DNA of 64,000 nt. Source: Impatiens glandulifera (lineage: Eukaryota > Streptophyta > Magnoliopsida > Ericales > Balsaminaceae). Made by a program: the position numbers and the translations under genes. Of this stretch, positions 30,445-42,499 are shown piece after piece. The DNA lies in assembly GCF_907164915.1 (NCBI RefSeq), contig NC_061870.1, positions 1,347,501 through 1,411,500 of the forward strand, in the 5' to 3' direction. Positions within the stretch are counted from its first letter, which is position 1. Every line of letters starts with the position of its first letter. The notes beneath the pieces were generated by a model, which saw only the letters and a program-made list of their open reading frames with translations, was not told where the DNA came from and did no database searches.

Positions 30445-31863
30445 TTAACCATCACAAGGTAGGGGCGTCTTCTCATCTCTTAAAATCTGACAAGGCTCGC
30501 CTTGAGGAGACGGTATGTCATCAATACATATTACTATCTCATCATCGTCTGGGCAATTGATCTCTACACGTGATGGTCTAATTCGAAAGACATCCGATCG
30601 AGATGACTCTGCCATGAACGAATCACCTGGCAATGGAGCAATTAGACTCCATAAGTAAAATTAAGACGGTTAAGGACATTCGCCTCCGTTTGAGCAGACT
30701 TGTCAAAGGTGTTGAAGTTAGCCTTCCTTTGATTAAGAAGAGGATAAAGAGCATGCCCCATCTCATTTCCACGACGAGCTCTCTTCGCTTAAGGGCCTCA
30801 TGGTAACTTATCATTTTTGTCCATGAGAGAATACCATTCTCCGTTTTCAATAGCTCCTTCCATTCTTTTGCAATATTTTTGCTGGTGATAATTTTGGCGT
30901 ATGGAGAATGGACCCCGTGGCTCATCCAAGTATCAAAAGTTTCAATTCGCTCGTTATCTTTCACCTCAACATCCTCCATGATGTGGTCGAAAATTAGATT
31001 TGCTTCAGATGTGTGCTCGAGAGTTTCTTCGGCCACATCTTTTTCTTTTCCTAAAACTTTGACAGGTTTAAGAGCGGGCGTTGGTTCTCTAAAGAAGATT
31101 CCCGGAGCTCCTTGAGCAGCTCTAAGCAGAGAGAATGTAGAAATGTTCTTAGAGAAAGCATTCTATGGAAGAACAGCAGTACTAAGGGCAGCAATCGTCT
31201 GGACGAGTACTTCTTGATTAATAACAACAGCAGTCGAAGGCACATCCTCCTACTCTGTGTCATGTCCAGCAGTAGCATTACCAGCGGCATCGACAACCAT
31301 TGGTTTAGCGAGGAAGACAGACGTGTCTTCATCTGAATATCCTCAACAGGTTGATCAATTGGCTTATCAGTTGGTCTATCAACTTGTTCCACTACGGGAA
31401 CATCAATAGAAGGATGTTCGACCACAGAGATAGGTGGGGTTACCTTGGATGGCGTCGGCTGAACATCACCACGGGCAAGCGACTTCAAAAGATCTTCGCG
31501 TTGAATTTCCAGCACGTCGGCTACTAATATACGTGGACAAGCCTTGGAGGTCGTCTGAACTGTAGTAGACACCTATGTCTCATCAGCAATAGGATCATAC
31601 GAGACAGCCCGCTCCTTCATTGGACTAGCTGTTGGCGACGGCGACGGCAAAATCGAGGACAGAGGAATCGTTGTGATAAGGTTTCCCTCGAGTCTCGCCC
31701 TTTTGGGAATGGAGTCAACTTCTTCAGGTTCTCTGATGGGTGCCCTCTTCTGGTTGTTGGAGCTAGCGGCGGACTCCATAACAGAAGGCCTAAACCTCTT
31801 TGTAGGGGTCTTGCGACTAGTGGTTGTCGGGCGCTTAGACCGAGTGATTAACTGACCACTCAT
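30445..31863 (-). pseudogene. C-terminal part of accessory gene, right minus-strand copy
   Basis: It starts at ATG 31863 in the conserved string CAATAGATGAGTGGTCA, identical to the sister copy at 15486-15470. The basic patch SKRPTTTSRKTPTKRFRPS and KRARLEG are nuclear-localisation-like. A serine/proline linker follows, then pieces in changing frames. One (31036-30623) includes HTSEANLIFDHIMEDVEV, DTWMSHGVHSPYAKI, NIAKEWKELLKTENG and an EALKRRELVVEMRWG helical block. The last readable piece (30633-30445) has VEINCPDDDEIVICIDDIPS. It breaks off where the sister copy continues for over 1 kb. Function unknown. Confidence 0.65.
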
Positions 31864-32607
31864 CTATTGATGATTCAGACTTTGACTCCTTCACGATTTT
31901 CATCCGCGCCAAAAAGTTCTTCACAATTACATCTGTCACTATTCTATAGGGGTTAATAGTCGCACCCCCGCTCATAGGAACATGCAAATGCTCTAAAAGT
32001 CAGCCGAGTTGGTCTGAAAAGCCCACACTCTGCTTGCTCTTTGGAGAAACCATCTTGAAGAAGGTAGAGAAGATAATTGATGCCTCGTTCACTAGCATCC
32101 CCTTGGTTATTTCCGTCATATACTCGAAGTGATCTTGAGTATAGAGATCGAAGAAACCTATCTTTCTCTGAATCAACTTCACCACAATCTCATTCATAAG
32201 ACAGAAAGGGTTTGAAAGAACATTCTACTTTCCGTTGACGTTAATCGGACCGCCGATGTCCTAGAAAAGGGTTTGCATATCCGCAATGGTTTCGACAGGA
32301 ATCGCGACGTTGAAGACATGACCCTCCGAAGGAAGTTCAAGGAACTCAGCGAAGGTGGCTTCAGAGATAGAAATTTTTGCGTTGTTCACCGTCGCTTCGA
32401 TCAAATCGTTAATAAGCTTTCCGGAACTGAAAATCTCCCATACTTCCTTTCATAGATAACGAACGGACTGCCGAGGAACTTCCTGAGGCCAGACGCCTCC
32501 AAAGTTTTAAACATTTTCACTATCTTCAGTTGTTCCTACGTGTATACGGACTCAAAGTCCACCTGCATTATGTTATGAGACAATGAGACAATCTTCTTAG
32601 CATCCAT
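31864..32607 (-). pseudogene. N-terminal domain of accessory protein, right minus-strand copy
   Basis: The start ATG at 32607 (MDAKKIVSLSHN) is aligned with MADKKVVSLSHN of the sister copy. Readable motifs: VDFESVYT followed by a stop, MFKTLEASGLRKFLGSP, a stop near 32410, then 32197-32000 with FDLYTQDHFEYMTEITKGM, NEASIIFSTFFKMVSPK and GFSDQLG. The end reads MKIVKESKSESS in the frame homologous to the sister copy and then shifts. Clearly inactive. Confidence 0.72.
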
Positions 32608-32710
32608 CTTAAATATAGAAAGACAATGTAGAAGAAGGGATTAGAGTTTTTTTAGAGAGAATGTAGAGAACAAAAATAATTCTAGGGTTTAAGAAATCTC
32701 AAGGAAAGTC

Positions 32711-32719
32711 CTTAAATAG
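32711..32719 (-). promoter_or_regulatory. TATA box of accessory gene, right minus-strand copy
   Basis: GTGACCGTTCGACTCTATTT then AAGGAC on the minus strand, about 105 bases before the ATG. GACCGTT before TATA is also found in the + strand family LTRs. Confidence 0.6.
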
Positions 32720-32999
32720 AGTCGAACGGTCACAAACTTTAAAAAATCATTATTAAAGGGTGAACTGTTAGTTTATTAAAACTTTTTCCAATAAACTCAT
32801 AATTAATAGACGTTATTTTAAATGAAATATCATAAATTCATCATTAATTAAAAGGTGTGCATTAATTAACCGTCGAAATTATTTGTCATAATTTTAACAT
32901 TTAAAGACACGTGTCTTCAAGTTATTCGAAGCTTAGAAATATGACTATTCAATTTCTGGGTGGGAAAAGTACATGGATAACTCATGAAGAAATAACAGT

Positions 33000-33370
33000 T
33001 GTCCTCAACTCGTCCAAAGATAAGACGTCTAAGGATGCATGTAGTTAGACGTCTTCTATGTTATCTGCATGCCTTGCGTCTAAGCTGGGTAGACGTCTGT
33101 TCGAAAGGCGTCTGATCATGCACGTCTACAGACGTCTCGCAAGTGTCTGGACGTCGTCTGATCACGCACGTCTATAGACATCTAGCAGGAGTCTGGACGT
33201 CATCTAATTACGCATGTCTATAGACACTTCAGACGTCTGTCTTACATATAGACATCTAACCAAGAATAATTTTCAAGTTGCTTGGGCAACAACTCGTCTA
33301 ATTACATGGTTTCTTTATATAACTGATCTAATTAGTCCGATTGAGACCTCCGTCTACACACGTCTGTCCA
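33000..33370. repeat. AGACGTCT / GTCTAA palindrome cluster upstream of accessory promoter
   Basis: More than 15 words such as AGACGTCT, GTAGACGTCT, CACGTCTATAGACAT and GTTAGACGTC, irregularly spaced. They resemble both the U3 array of the LTR and the cluster at 16600-16960. Confidence 0.7.
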
Positions 33371-33439
33371 ACCACTTTAATTAAAAAGTTTCCCCCTCAA
33401 TTTTTGCATGATTAATTAACTTAAAATTAATTTAGGTCT

Positions 33440-36400
33440 ACAAGACCAAAAACATTTCTAAAGTAAGAAAACATAGTCTCGGGGAGTGGCTTCGTGAATA
33501 CGTTTGCCACTTGTTGATCCGTTGGACATATTCTAGACGAATATGCTTCTGACTGACATGATCCCTGATGAAATAGTGCCGGATGTCGATATACTTCGTC
33601 CGAGAGTGCAACATCGGGTTGTAGGTAATCGCTATGGAACTGGTGTTGTCGCAGAAGATCGATGACTCGTCCGCCTCAATGTTGTAGTCCATCAGCTGTT
33701 GTTGAACCCATAACAGCTGAGAGCAACAGCTACCTGCAGCAAAGTACTCCGCCTCTTCTGTAGACGTGGCGACGGACGTCTGCTTCTTGTTGAACCAAGA
33801 AATCAGACGATCACCAAGGAACTAACAAGTCCCACTTGTGCTCTCCTGATCAATCTTGCAGCCTGCATAATCTACATCAGAATAGCTAAATAAATTGAAA
33901 CTAGAATCCTTTGGATAATATAGTCTCACATTTTGAGTTCCTTTTAAATACTTCAAAATACGTTTAGCAACAACATCATGAGATTGTTTAGGGTTAGCCT
34001 GAAATCTTCCCCAGATGTCGACGATAAACAAAATATATAGCCGGCTAGTAGTAAAGTAAAGTAGAGAACCAATAATCGCTTGTAAGCAGTTATGTCGACA
34101 CTCTGTCCATCTTCATCATTGTCGAGCTTGCTGGAAGAGTTCATTGGAGTAGCTGCAGCCGAGAAGCTTTCTATTCCAAACTTCTTTAGCAGCTCCCTGG
34201 TGTATTTGGCCTTCTTGATGAAAATGTCATCTTCAAGTCGACGAACTTGAAGACCAAGGAAGAAATTCAATTCTCCTATCATGCTCATCTCGAATTTGTC
34301 CTGCATCAACTTAGAAATTTCTCACACATATACTTGAACAAGAAAATATGAGAATCTTTAACAAAACTAAATAGAGTTTTGTCTACTGTGCCAATTACAA
34401 AATCATGATCAAATAAAAACATTAGTAAAGTATCATACCAAACTCTATGAGCTTGTTTAAGACCATATAGTGCTCTGTCAAGTTTAGAAACATGATTTGA
34501 AGAGTGTGATCTTGAAAGACTAAAGGTTGTTCAACATACACGTCTTCATTTAAAATTCCATTTAAAAATGCAATTTTTACATCCATTTGAAAAACTTTAA
34601 AATTCTTAGAAAATGCATAAGATAGGAAGATTCTGATTGCCTCAAGTTTAGCAACAGGGGCGAATGACTCCTGAAAGTCAATTCCCTCCTCCTGCTTATA
34701 GCCTTGATCTATCAATCGGGCTTTAATTTTCACAATCAAGCCATCTTCACTAAGTTTGTTTCGAAAAACCAATCTAGTTACAATAAGCGATTGATTAGTC
34801 GGTCATGGAGTTAGATGCCACACTTTATTTCTTTCAAATTGATTCAACTCTTGCATTGCATTAATCCAATTTGGGTCAAGCAATGCTTCATTGATTTTCT
34901 TTGGCTCAATTTGAGAAATAAAGAAGGAGTTTGTCATTTCATCCATTATTTGGTGTCTGGTCCTAAGATCAGCATTAGGTTTACCAATTATTAATTCAGG
35001 TGGATGATTTCTGTTCTATTCGAAACTTGGTCCTAAGGGATCAGATGTCTGGTCAGACGGCTCTGCGACGTCTGAACTGCCAGTACGTCTGTTTGACGTC
35101 TGCTGACTTGTAGTTTGTACGTCTGGTTGACTCTCAACCGGTTCAGCCATATGATCAGACGAGTATATCCTATTGACCGGACCTTCATCATCACTATCAG
35201 ATTCAAGACTTGTCGCTTTTAATCTGTTAGAAATTTCAATGAATTCGTTAGAATTATTTTCAATAGATTCATCACAAACAACATGATAGGACTTTTCAAT
35301 AGTTAGTGTTCGATTATTAAAAACTCTAAAAAAATTTACTAACTGAGGAGTAGTCTAGCATGATTCCAGCATCTGCTTTAACATCAAAAGCAGTCAAGTG
35401 ATTATTCCCATTATTGTGAATAAAACACTTACACCCGAAAATTCGAAAGTTTGAAACTTTAGGAGTTCTTACATAAAAGAGTTCATAAGGTGTTTTTCTA
35501 AAGCGTTTATTGATCATTGATCGATTTTGAGTATAACATGTTTTGTTTATGGATTCTTCCCATAACTTCTGAGAAACACCTAAGTCGGAAAGCATAGATC
35601 TCGTTGCTTCCTTTAGTGTTCTGACTCTCCTCTCAGCAATACTGTTTTGTAGTGGAGTTTTGGCACTAAACAACTCGTGTCTAATACCAGACTCCTCGAG
35701 GTAAGAAGATATGTATCTATTGGTGAATTCGGTTCCCCAGTCATTCCTAATTTTGATGATGTTTAAGGATTTTTAGTTTTGAAGTCTTCTAAGGATCTTT
35801 ATCAAATTCTCAGCAGTTTGATCTTTAAAAGGTAAGAAAATAACCCAAGTAAATCTTGATAAATGATTAATTATGACCAAAGTGAATCTCATTCCTCCCA
35901 AGATTTTTACTAGAACTAGACCGAACAGGTCCATGTCCAGTAGTTCTAGGCATCGGTTGGATTGAGATTTCCCCTTACTCTAAAAAGTTGATCTGACATG
36001 TTTTCCCAACTGGCAAGTAGGACAGACCTTGTCCTTTGAAAACTTCAATTTAGGTAAACTAGAAACTAAATCATGTGAACAAATATTGTTAATCGTTTTA
36101 AAATTAAGATGATTTAATATCTTATGCCATTGTCACTTTTGATCATTTTTGGCTATCATGCATACATGACTAGATATCTAATTTTATCCAGTTCATTTTG
36201 TAAGGGTTTCCTACTTTACTTCCGGTCAGTAGGGTGTTACCCTGTTGATCCTTAACCAGACATGCATGTGTTTGAAAATTAATAGTATATCCATTGTCAC
36301 ATAATTGACTTATGCTAATCAGGTTATAACACATGTTCTCAACAAATAGCACGTCGTTAATGGTGAGGTTATCATGGATAATCTTATCCTTACCCGTGGT

Positions 36401-36530
36401 CTTACCCTTATTGTTATCACCAAAAGTGATCTTAGGCCCTGAGCATTTCCTCACTTCAATTAGAAGTCGTCTATCACCGGTCATGTGTGTGGAATAGCCA
36501 CTATCCAGATACCAGACGGATTCCTCCAAG
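33440..36530 (-). pseudogene. Copia pol (protease, integrase, RT, RNase H), many lesions
   Basis: Protease at 36529-36170 with WYLDSGYSTHMTGD (D-S-G intact) and NLISISQLCDNGY. Integrase C-terminal side at 35673-35326 with KTPLQNSIAERRVRTL and the GCKCFIHNN block. RT start at 34772-34422 with [37 protein letters not shown] and [11 protein letters not shown], then broken. RT/connection at 34309-33953 with MIGELNFFLGLQV and KKFGIESF. RNase H at 33692-33438 with FCDNTSSIAITYNPMLHSRT and HIRLEYV, then a one-base shift before the FTKPL block. Same lineage as 2-241. The [11 protein letters not shown] box keeps the first catalytic Asp. I did not find an intact YVDD box. Confidence 0.87.
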
Positions 36531-36559
36531 CAGCTAGCTTGGTGTACCTATAAATAAAC

Positions 36560-38264
36560 ATATTTATAGATTGTGAGCAGTGTATATGATTTAGGCTTAG
36601 TAGATGTCTTCCTGCAAGCAACTAATTCGTTAACCTTAGAGGATGGTTTTTTTCTAAAATTCCTTGACTTTCTGTTAGGTTTTAGATTACCAGACTTGAT
36701 GGTTGCTCCATACCTGGGTTTCAGTCAGCTTTCAGTTGGCTTTACATAAATAATCTCATCCTTTAATGTTAAGTCCTCATAGTTTGGATTAGTTCCTTTT
36801 TCAGTTAAACTACCCCTAACAAAGCTTATAGCCTTAAGCTTGTCTTTCACCGAGTTTAACTTCTTGTTAGACTTGTCTGGGCTGGCATTGTCAATTCCTA
36901 AACTGGATTTGCATCCGATAGGCCTCAGCAGACTAATATGTTGTCTGACTGCATCTCTAGACCTCATCTAGGAACTGACCACAACAGTCAAACGTTAGTT
37001 TTCATAAAATAGTGTTTGAAACTTTTCCTTTGATTTTCTCATTCTCAGATGAGAGCTCAGCCATTTTGTTTTCAAAATCTTTTGGTTCAGAAGTTTGAGA
37101 TGAAGAGATGTTAATAGTTTCATTTTTCAATCTCATCTCATTAAGAGAATCTGAAAACTTTTTGTACTCAAGGACCAAGTCATTAAGTGTAGCAGTTAAG
37201 TCATCTCTTGTGAACTCTGTAAAGGAGAAGTCAAATACCTCAGATTCTTCCTCTTCCATGAAGCAAGTAAAGTCTTCATCATCGATATCGCTAGATGATG
37301 AATCATCTGAGTCACTTTTGGACCACTTGGCTTTGCTATCAGCAGCCATGAGAGCTTTCAGCTCTTTCTTGTTCTTCTTCTCTTCTCACTTTGGCTTTAT
37401 GCATTCCTCCTTGAAGTTTCCTAGTTTATCACAGTTAAAACATTTCAAATTAGCCTTATAATTACTCTTATCATTATTGTTTTTATTTTAAGAGCTTGAG
37501 TTAGGATTGCCCTTCTTCATGAATTTACCGAATTTCTTCACAAAGAGAGCCATGGTGTCGCTGTTGATCTACTTGGCAGAAGTCTTCACAGCAGTGGCAG
37601 TAGGTGGCTCCTCAATAATCACCAGCGCCTTGATAGAGATGGAAGATGTGGAAGGCTCCTTTTCGTTCCTAGAGTTTATTTCAAACTTGTAGGCCTTCAG
37701 ATCGGATAGCAAATCATATAGCTCCATCTTGTTGAGGTCTTTGGACTCCTTCATCGCTCGTCTTAATATCCCACTCTCTGGGCAGAGCACGCATGCTTTG
37801 ATCGCAACATCTCTGTTGCTGTTAGTTTTGCCCAAAATGGAGAGAGTAGTGATGATTTTACTAAATCTCTCATCAAACTCACTCATCGTTTCTCCAGGAC
37901 GCATCTTGATGTTATCAAACTGCTATGTGGCAACTATGAGTTTGTTTTCTTTGGTTTGCTCATTTCCTTCGCACAGTTGAGTTAGCCTCTCCCAAATTTC
38001 TCTAGTAGAGGTGCATGAGATGATCTTATTGAACATGTTATCATCTAATTTCTTATAGAGAATGTCTTTTTCCATGTTGTCGAGGTTGTTATTTCTCTTA
38101 TCTTCACTAGACCACTCAAATCTCGGTTTCTCAATCTTTATTGGACCATCGGTGATGACATATCACATGTCATCATCTATGGAAGATAGATGAGCTTGTA
38201 CACTCGCTTTCCATCTGTTATAGTTTTCCTTAGAGAACATAGGAACCTTGTTGATGACAGCCAT
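36560..38264 (-). pseudogene. Copia gag, broken, with altered zinc knuckle
   Basis: ATG at 38264 (MAVINKVPMFSKENYNRWK) follows the primer site by 45 bases, as expected for gag. It holds the DUF4219/UBN2-type start, then IWERLTQLCEGNEQTKENKL, then MRPGETMSEFDERFSKIITTLSILGK (37904 onward). The zinc knuckle near 37440-37395 reads CFNCDKLGNFKEEC. The usual histidine is asparagine. A serine/acid-rich segment follows (SKSDSDDSSSSDIDDEDFTCF). In-frame stops occur near 38165 and 37920. Confidence 0.8.
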
Positions 38265-38308
38265 AAATATGATTTAGGAATCTGGTGATGCTTGAGAATA
38301 GAAAACAT

Positions 38309-38321
38309 GGCTCTAATACCA
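38309..38321 (-). promoter_or_regulatory. Primer binding site for initiator Met tRNA
   Basis: On the minus strand the LTR end TGACA is followed by AG and TGGTATTAGAGCC, one mismatch from TGGTATCAGAGCC. Confidence 0.85.
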
Positions 38322-38541
38322 CTTGTCATGATCAGTGTCGACAATAGAAACGGGGTTCTAACTATAGTTAATAGCTTTCAAACTTCGATTCGATTTTAAC
38401 TTTATTAGAAGTTAAAATCTGTTTCTATTCTTCACAAATCTTCGCAAGCTCTTGAACAAGTTCAAGTGCGGAAAACAACTAACTAGATTTGAAGTGCTAG
38501 ACAGATGAATGCAATGGATAGAAGGTAAAGAACACATGGAG

Positions 38542-38584
38542 TTTTATGGATGTTCGGAGATAAAACTCTTACGTTAGTCACCCC
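38542..38584 (-). promoter_or_regulatory. Conserved LTR block downstream of TATA
   Basis: TATCTCCGAACATCCATAAA and GGGGTGAC on the minus strand, shared with the LTRs at 4697-5913 and 59344-60625. Confidence 0.6.
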
Positions 38585-38922
38585 TTATTCTTCTATAGGA
38601 AGCTTATTCATTAGAAGACTTTGATCGGTATAGAATACACTACACAAACCCAGTTAGAAACCACAAGAATTAACAACTGCCTACTTCTAAACTTCTAGAT
38701 AATTCTCTATTGAATAGAACAACCTTTGTTCAACTTACAATACTGAAATTTTACACAAAAAGAACAGTAAATGAATTACAGAGTAATCACACAAACAAAC
38801 GGTGGGTAATTCGTGCTTAAGCTTGAGAGATATTGGATAATCAGAAAGAGAGAGCTTAAGCATGATATGACAAAAAGTTCAGTTGATGGATCGAGTTGTT
38901 CTGTTTGTTGTCCTTAAGCTTC

Positions 38923-38930
38923 TATTTATA
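38923..38930 (-). promoter_or_regulatory. LTR TATA box
   Basis: TATAAATA on the minus strand, in the LTR just 3' of the tandem U3 array. Confidence 0.55.
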
Positions 38931-39229
38931 TTTGAAAAGCACCAATAGTCGAATCTTCCTTGTGGACATGTGGCATTTGTCTGTTAGACGACCGTCAATA
39001 GTACAATAGTATAGCAGTCTGTGAGCATTTGGATCGTGGCCGTACAGAATTGATAGTGCGCCGAATATCCTCTGATATTGTGTTGTACTGGAGAGATATA
39101 ACGTGGGCAATTTGAATGATAAACACATATAGGGAAGTCTTTCATTTGTCAAGATTAGTTGCCTTGTCTGACTACTCATAACCAACACAACAGACGAGCT
39201 GAGTAGAGAAACAGACGCTCCTTCGGACG

Positions 39230-40032
39230 TCTAATCAAGTCGGAAGACGTCTAACTGCGCTTCTTCATTAGATCGCATCTAAGAAGATTACACGACGTCT
39301 AAGTACGCTTCTTCTTCAGACCGGGTCTAAGAAGGTTAGACGACATCTAACTACGCTTCTTCTTCAGACCACGTCTACGAAAGTTAGACGACGTCTAACT
39401 ATGCTTCTTCTTCAGACCGCGTCTAAGAAGGTTAGACGATGTCTAACTACGCTTCTTCTTCAGACCGCATCTTAGAAGGTTGGACAAAGTTTAACTGCGT
39501 TTCTTCTTCAGACCGCGTTTGAGAAGGTTTAGACAACGTTTAACTACGCTTATTCTTCAAACCACGTCTAATGGAGTTTAGACGACGTCTAACTATGCTT
39601 CTTCTTCAGACCATGTCTAAGAAGGTTAGACGATGTCTAACTATGCTTCTTCTTCAGACCGCGTCTAAAAAGGTTAGACGATGTCTAACTACGCGCACTC
39701 CTTAGACCACGTCTAAAGGAGTTAGACGACGTATAACTACGCGCACTACTTAGACCGCGTCTAAAGGAGTTAGACGGCGTCTAACTACACACACTCCTTA
39801 GACCGCGTCTAAAGGAGTTAGACGATGTCTAATTGCGCACACTCCTTAGACCGCGTCTAAAGGAGTTAGACAACGTCTAACTACGCGCACTCCTTAGACC
39901 GCGTCTAAAGGAGTTAGACGACATCTATCCACGCACACTCCTTAGACCACGTCTATCTGAGCGGACTCCTTAGACCACGTCTATCCGCGCGCACTCCTTA
40001 GACCACATCTAAGGGAGTTAGACGATGTCCGA
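39230..40032. repeat. Tandem 48-bp units in LTR U3, two subfamilies
   Basis: About 16 units. The left half has TTCTTCAGACCGCGTCTAAG followed by AAGGTTAGACGACGTCTAAC. The right half has CTCCTTAGACCGCGTCTAAA followed by GGAGTTAGACGACGTCTAAC. In each, changes in one arm of the inverted pair tend to match changes in the other (TCTTCAGAC with GTCTAAGAAG, CTCCTTAGAC with GTCTAAAGGAG). The last few units are shortened. Confidence 0.9.
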
Positions 40033-40239
40033 ATAGATAGTCTTCTTTAGATTTGATTCTACACATCGACAAATAATTCAACTTAGTTTTATTCAAATCA
40101 CATCATAAAAATTATGTTATGCATATTCTCTTAAGTTAATTAATTATTTATTTCTTAATTGATTCTATCTTTTATTTTAAATTGATCCAACAGAATATAA
40201 TCTCGTTAATGACCCTTTTTTCACTAATGCATTAATCTC

Positions 40240-41105
40240 AATCATAATTTCACACACTTCTCATATCTCTTGGCAAACCAACCACCGAAGTGAATCGACC
40301 TCTTATTCTCGGCAAACTAATCACCAGTTTCAATGTTACTGACCTCTTATTCATTGGTAAACCGATTACTAATCCCAGTTGATATCTCCTCTCGTAACCA
40401 CACACATTCACACATACTTATCCTTAATCCCTCAACAAACCAACAACCAATCTCAATCGACCTCTAATATCGTGACTTTACAATCTTTTGTTACCGACCA
40501 ATCACCAATCTCAATTGACCTTTAATCTCATCACCTCGTGATCATTTATTATCGGACTCTTATACCTTGGCAAAGCACATTCCAATCACACTTTCAATAC
40601 TCTCTTATCCCTCGACAAACCAATGTTACCAGCCTGTTATCCCTAAGCAAACCAACCATCAATCTCAATCACACTTTCACACGCCTCTTATCCATCAGTA
40701 AACTAACCACCAATCCCAATCATATTCTCACATGTCTCATATCCCTCGGCAAACGAACTACCAATCTTAATCAAATTTTTACACGATTTTTATCCATCGA
40801 CAAACCAACCACCAATCTTATTCACACTTTCACATGCCTCTAATCCCTCAACAAACTAGAAATTAAACTCAATCGACCTCTAATCTCATGACATCATGAT
40901 CCTTTGTTACTGACCTCTTATCTCTCGGCAAACCACATCTCAATCACACTTTCACATGTCTCTTATCCCTAAGTAAACCAACCACCAATATTAATTAACC
41001 TTGTGAACTCACACTTTAGTTAATCAAATATTTTATTCATATTTTAAACCACTATCATTTGTTACAGGCCTCTTATCCCTCGACAGGCTATATATACTAA
41101 TCACA
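40240..41105. repeat. Degenerate 60-bp minisatellite
   Basis: Period about 60 bp with words CCTCTTATCCCTCGGCAAAC, CAACCACCAATCTCAATC and ACACTTTCACA. About 14 diverged units. A short block of the same repeat lies in reverse orientation at 61240-61430. The frame at 40538-40843 is a by-product of the repeat. Confidence 0.8.
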
Positions 41106-41124
41106 CTTGTTTTGTTAGGTTATT

Positions 41125-41275
41125 TGTTTGAAACAAACATATAACATTTTTTAACCGTTTCAAGATTATGGGCGGGTCAACCAAAGATCCTACCCAAGTA
41201 TTTATTTACTCTCACATATATATTTAAATTAACTACAGCTCTCCACCCGACAAACAAAGTAAATTCAAATTAAGC
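41125..41275 (+). repeat. SINE-like repeat, copy 1 (5' part diverged)
   Basis: Shares TTTTTAACCGTTTCAA(G/T)ATTATGGGCGGGTCAAC and a tail with AAATTCAAATTAA with the next copy and with the reverse copy at 62333-62537. Confidence 0.55.
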
Positions 41276-41404
41276 ATTATTATATATATATATATATATA
41301 TTAGTTAATTAAAAAGTTAAACTTGTATTATTATGAAGGTTTATATTATTATGAAGGTAGCACGTTTATCAAATTTTGTGTTGAATTTAAATTATAAAAT
41401 CTTA
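41276..41404. other. AT-rich spacer with (TA)n tract
   Basis: (TA)n at 41281-41301 and a duplicated TATTATTATGAAGGT at about 41327-41356. Nothing else. Confidence 0.5.
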
Positions 41405-41605
41405 TTATCCTAGTTGGTTAAAATGTTATATTTGTTTGGTTAATTTGCAAATTCAAAACATACATATAACATTTTTTATTTTTAACCGTTTCAATATTAT
41501 GGGCGGGTCAACTTACGATCTGACCTAAGTATTCATTTATTCTCACATATATCCAGATTAATTACAACTTTCGACTCCGCAAACAAGAAAATTCAAATTA
41601 AATAT
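41405..41605 (+). repeat. SINE-like repeat, copy 2
   Basis: Starts CCTAGTTGGTTAAAATGTTA (tRNA A-box-like) with a decayed B box, then AACCGTTTCAATATTATGGG and CGGGTCAAC, and ends in AAATTCAAATTAAATATTAT. Confidence 0.55.
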
Positions 41606-42499
41606 TATTATGTATATAGAGATAATTGTACTAGAAAGATTAATTTTTAAATTTTATTTCTACCCAGTTTTTAATTTAATATATGATATCAAACCTTATA
41701 ATTCTAAAAGAGTTGTTAACCTTGTTAACACTACTATTTCCCATATATATGGACTTCTATGTGTGTTGAATTTTCATTCATTGCAAACTGTTAAGTATCC
41801 AAAACTATTGATGGAGGGAAAATGAAGCAATAAGTGATGGGAGAATCCTAAAAAAATTAGGTATAAGTGACACCAACCATTTTGGTTAAGGATATTGTTG
41901 GTAAAGATCCCACACCATGGACAGCGCCAATTCATATGTTTAAGAATTCCGTATATTATTCATTGTAAAGGAATCCACTAATGAAAATTATAAAAAAAAA
42001 GTAGAAAAAGTTCAGGTAATTTGATGCAAATCAGAGACATTTAAATATAAGGACGATTTTACAATAAAAATATTATAAAAACACGAGTGTCCAAAGTGTT
42101 ATGAAACACTCTCGAAGTACAACGAGATTAGCCATTTGGGTAATAATAATGAATAAATAAGTTATAAATGTTAATCAAAGAAGAAACATAACATAAAATC
42201 TAACGTTAATTAACTCGTAAATCTTAGAAACATATCAATGAATTCACTGACCATCTCCCCAATTTCTTAGAAAAAAACGATCAAAGTTCATAGATAAATT
42301 TCACTTTTTAGAGTCAAATCTTTACCATTCAGTATTGAGATGCAAAGATGATGTTTATGTGAGGATGGAAAAGATAATAATTTCTTTGTAATTTAGAAGG
42401 ATCTGTACGATCATGATATACATTTTAACTTAAGAAATCTAACTTGTGATTTAAAAATGAGATTGAATCAATTGACTTGTCTAAATGACACTACATGAA
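41606..42499. other. Unassigned AT-rich DNA
   Basis: No convincing ORF or repeat. Confidence 0.3.

Larger units (their letters stand above)
30430..40192 (-). mobile_element. Copia element (aORF family), 5' LTR to accessory gene, 3' end missing
   Basis: Minus-strand order: 5' LTR (40192-38324), primer site (38321-38309), gag (38264 to about 36560), pol (about 36530-33440), GTCTAA-rich spacer (33370-33000), accessory promoter (32719-32711) and accessory gene (32607-30445). The last 1.3 kb of the interior seen in the sister copy, the purine tract and the 3' LTR are absent, so the element is truncated at its 3' end. The bases after the LTR start are GAATA. The matching target duplication is lost with the left end. 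Confidence 0.85.
38324..40192 (-). repeat. 5' LTR of the right copia element, 1869 bp
   Basis: On the minus strand it starts TGTTGGATCAATTT and ends ATGACA before the primer site. U3 contains the tandem array 39230-40032. A TATA-like ATATAAATAGAAGC lies at 38923-38930. The downstream R/U5 holds the conserved words GGGGTGACTAACG and CTCCGAACATCCATAAA (38584-38542). Confidence 0.85.
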
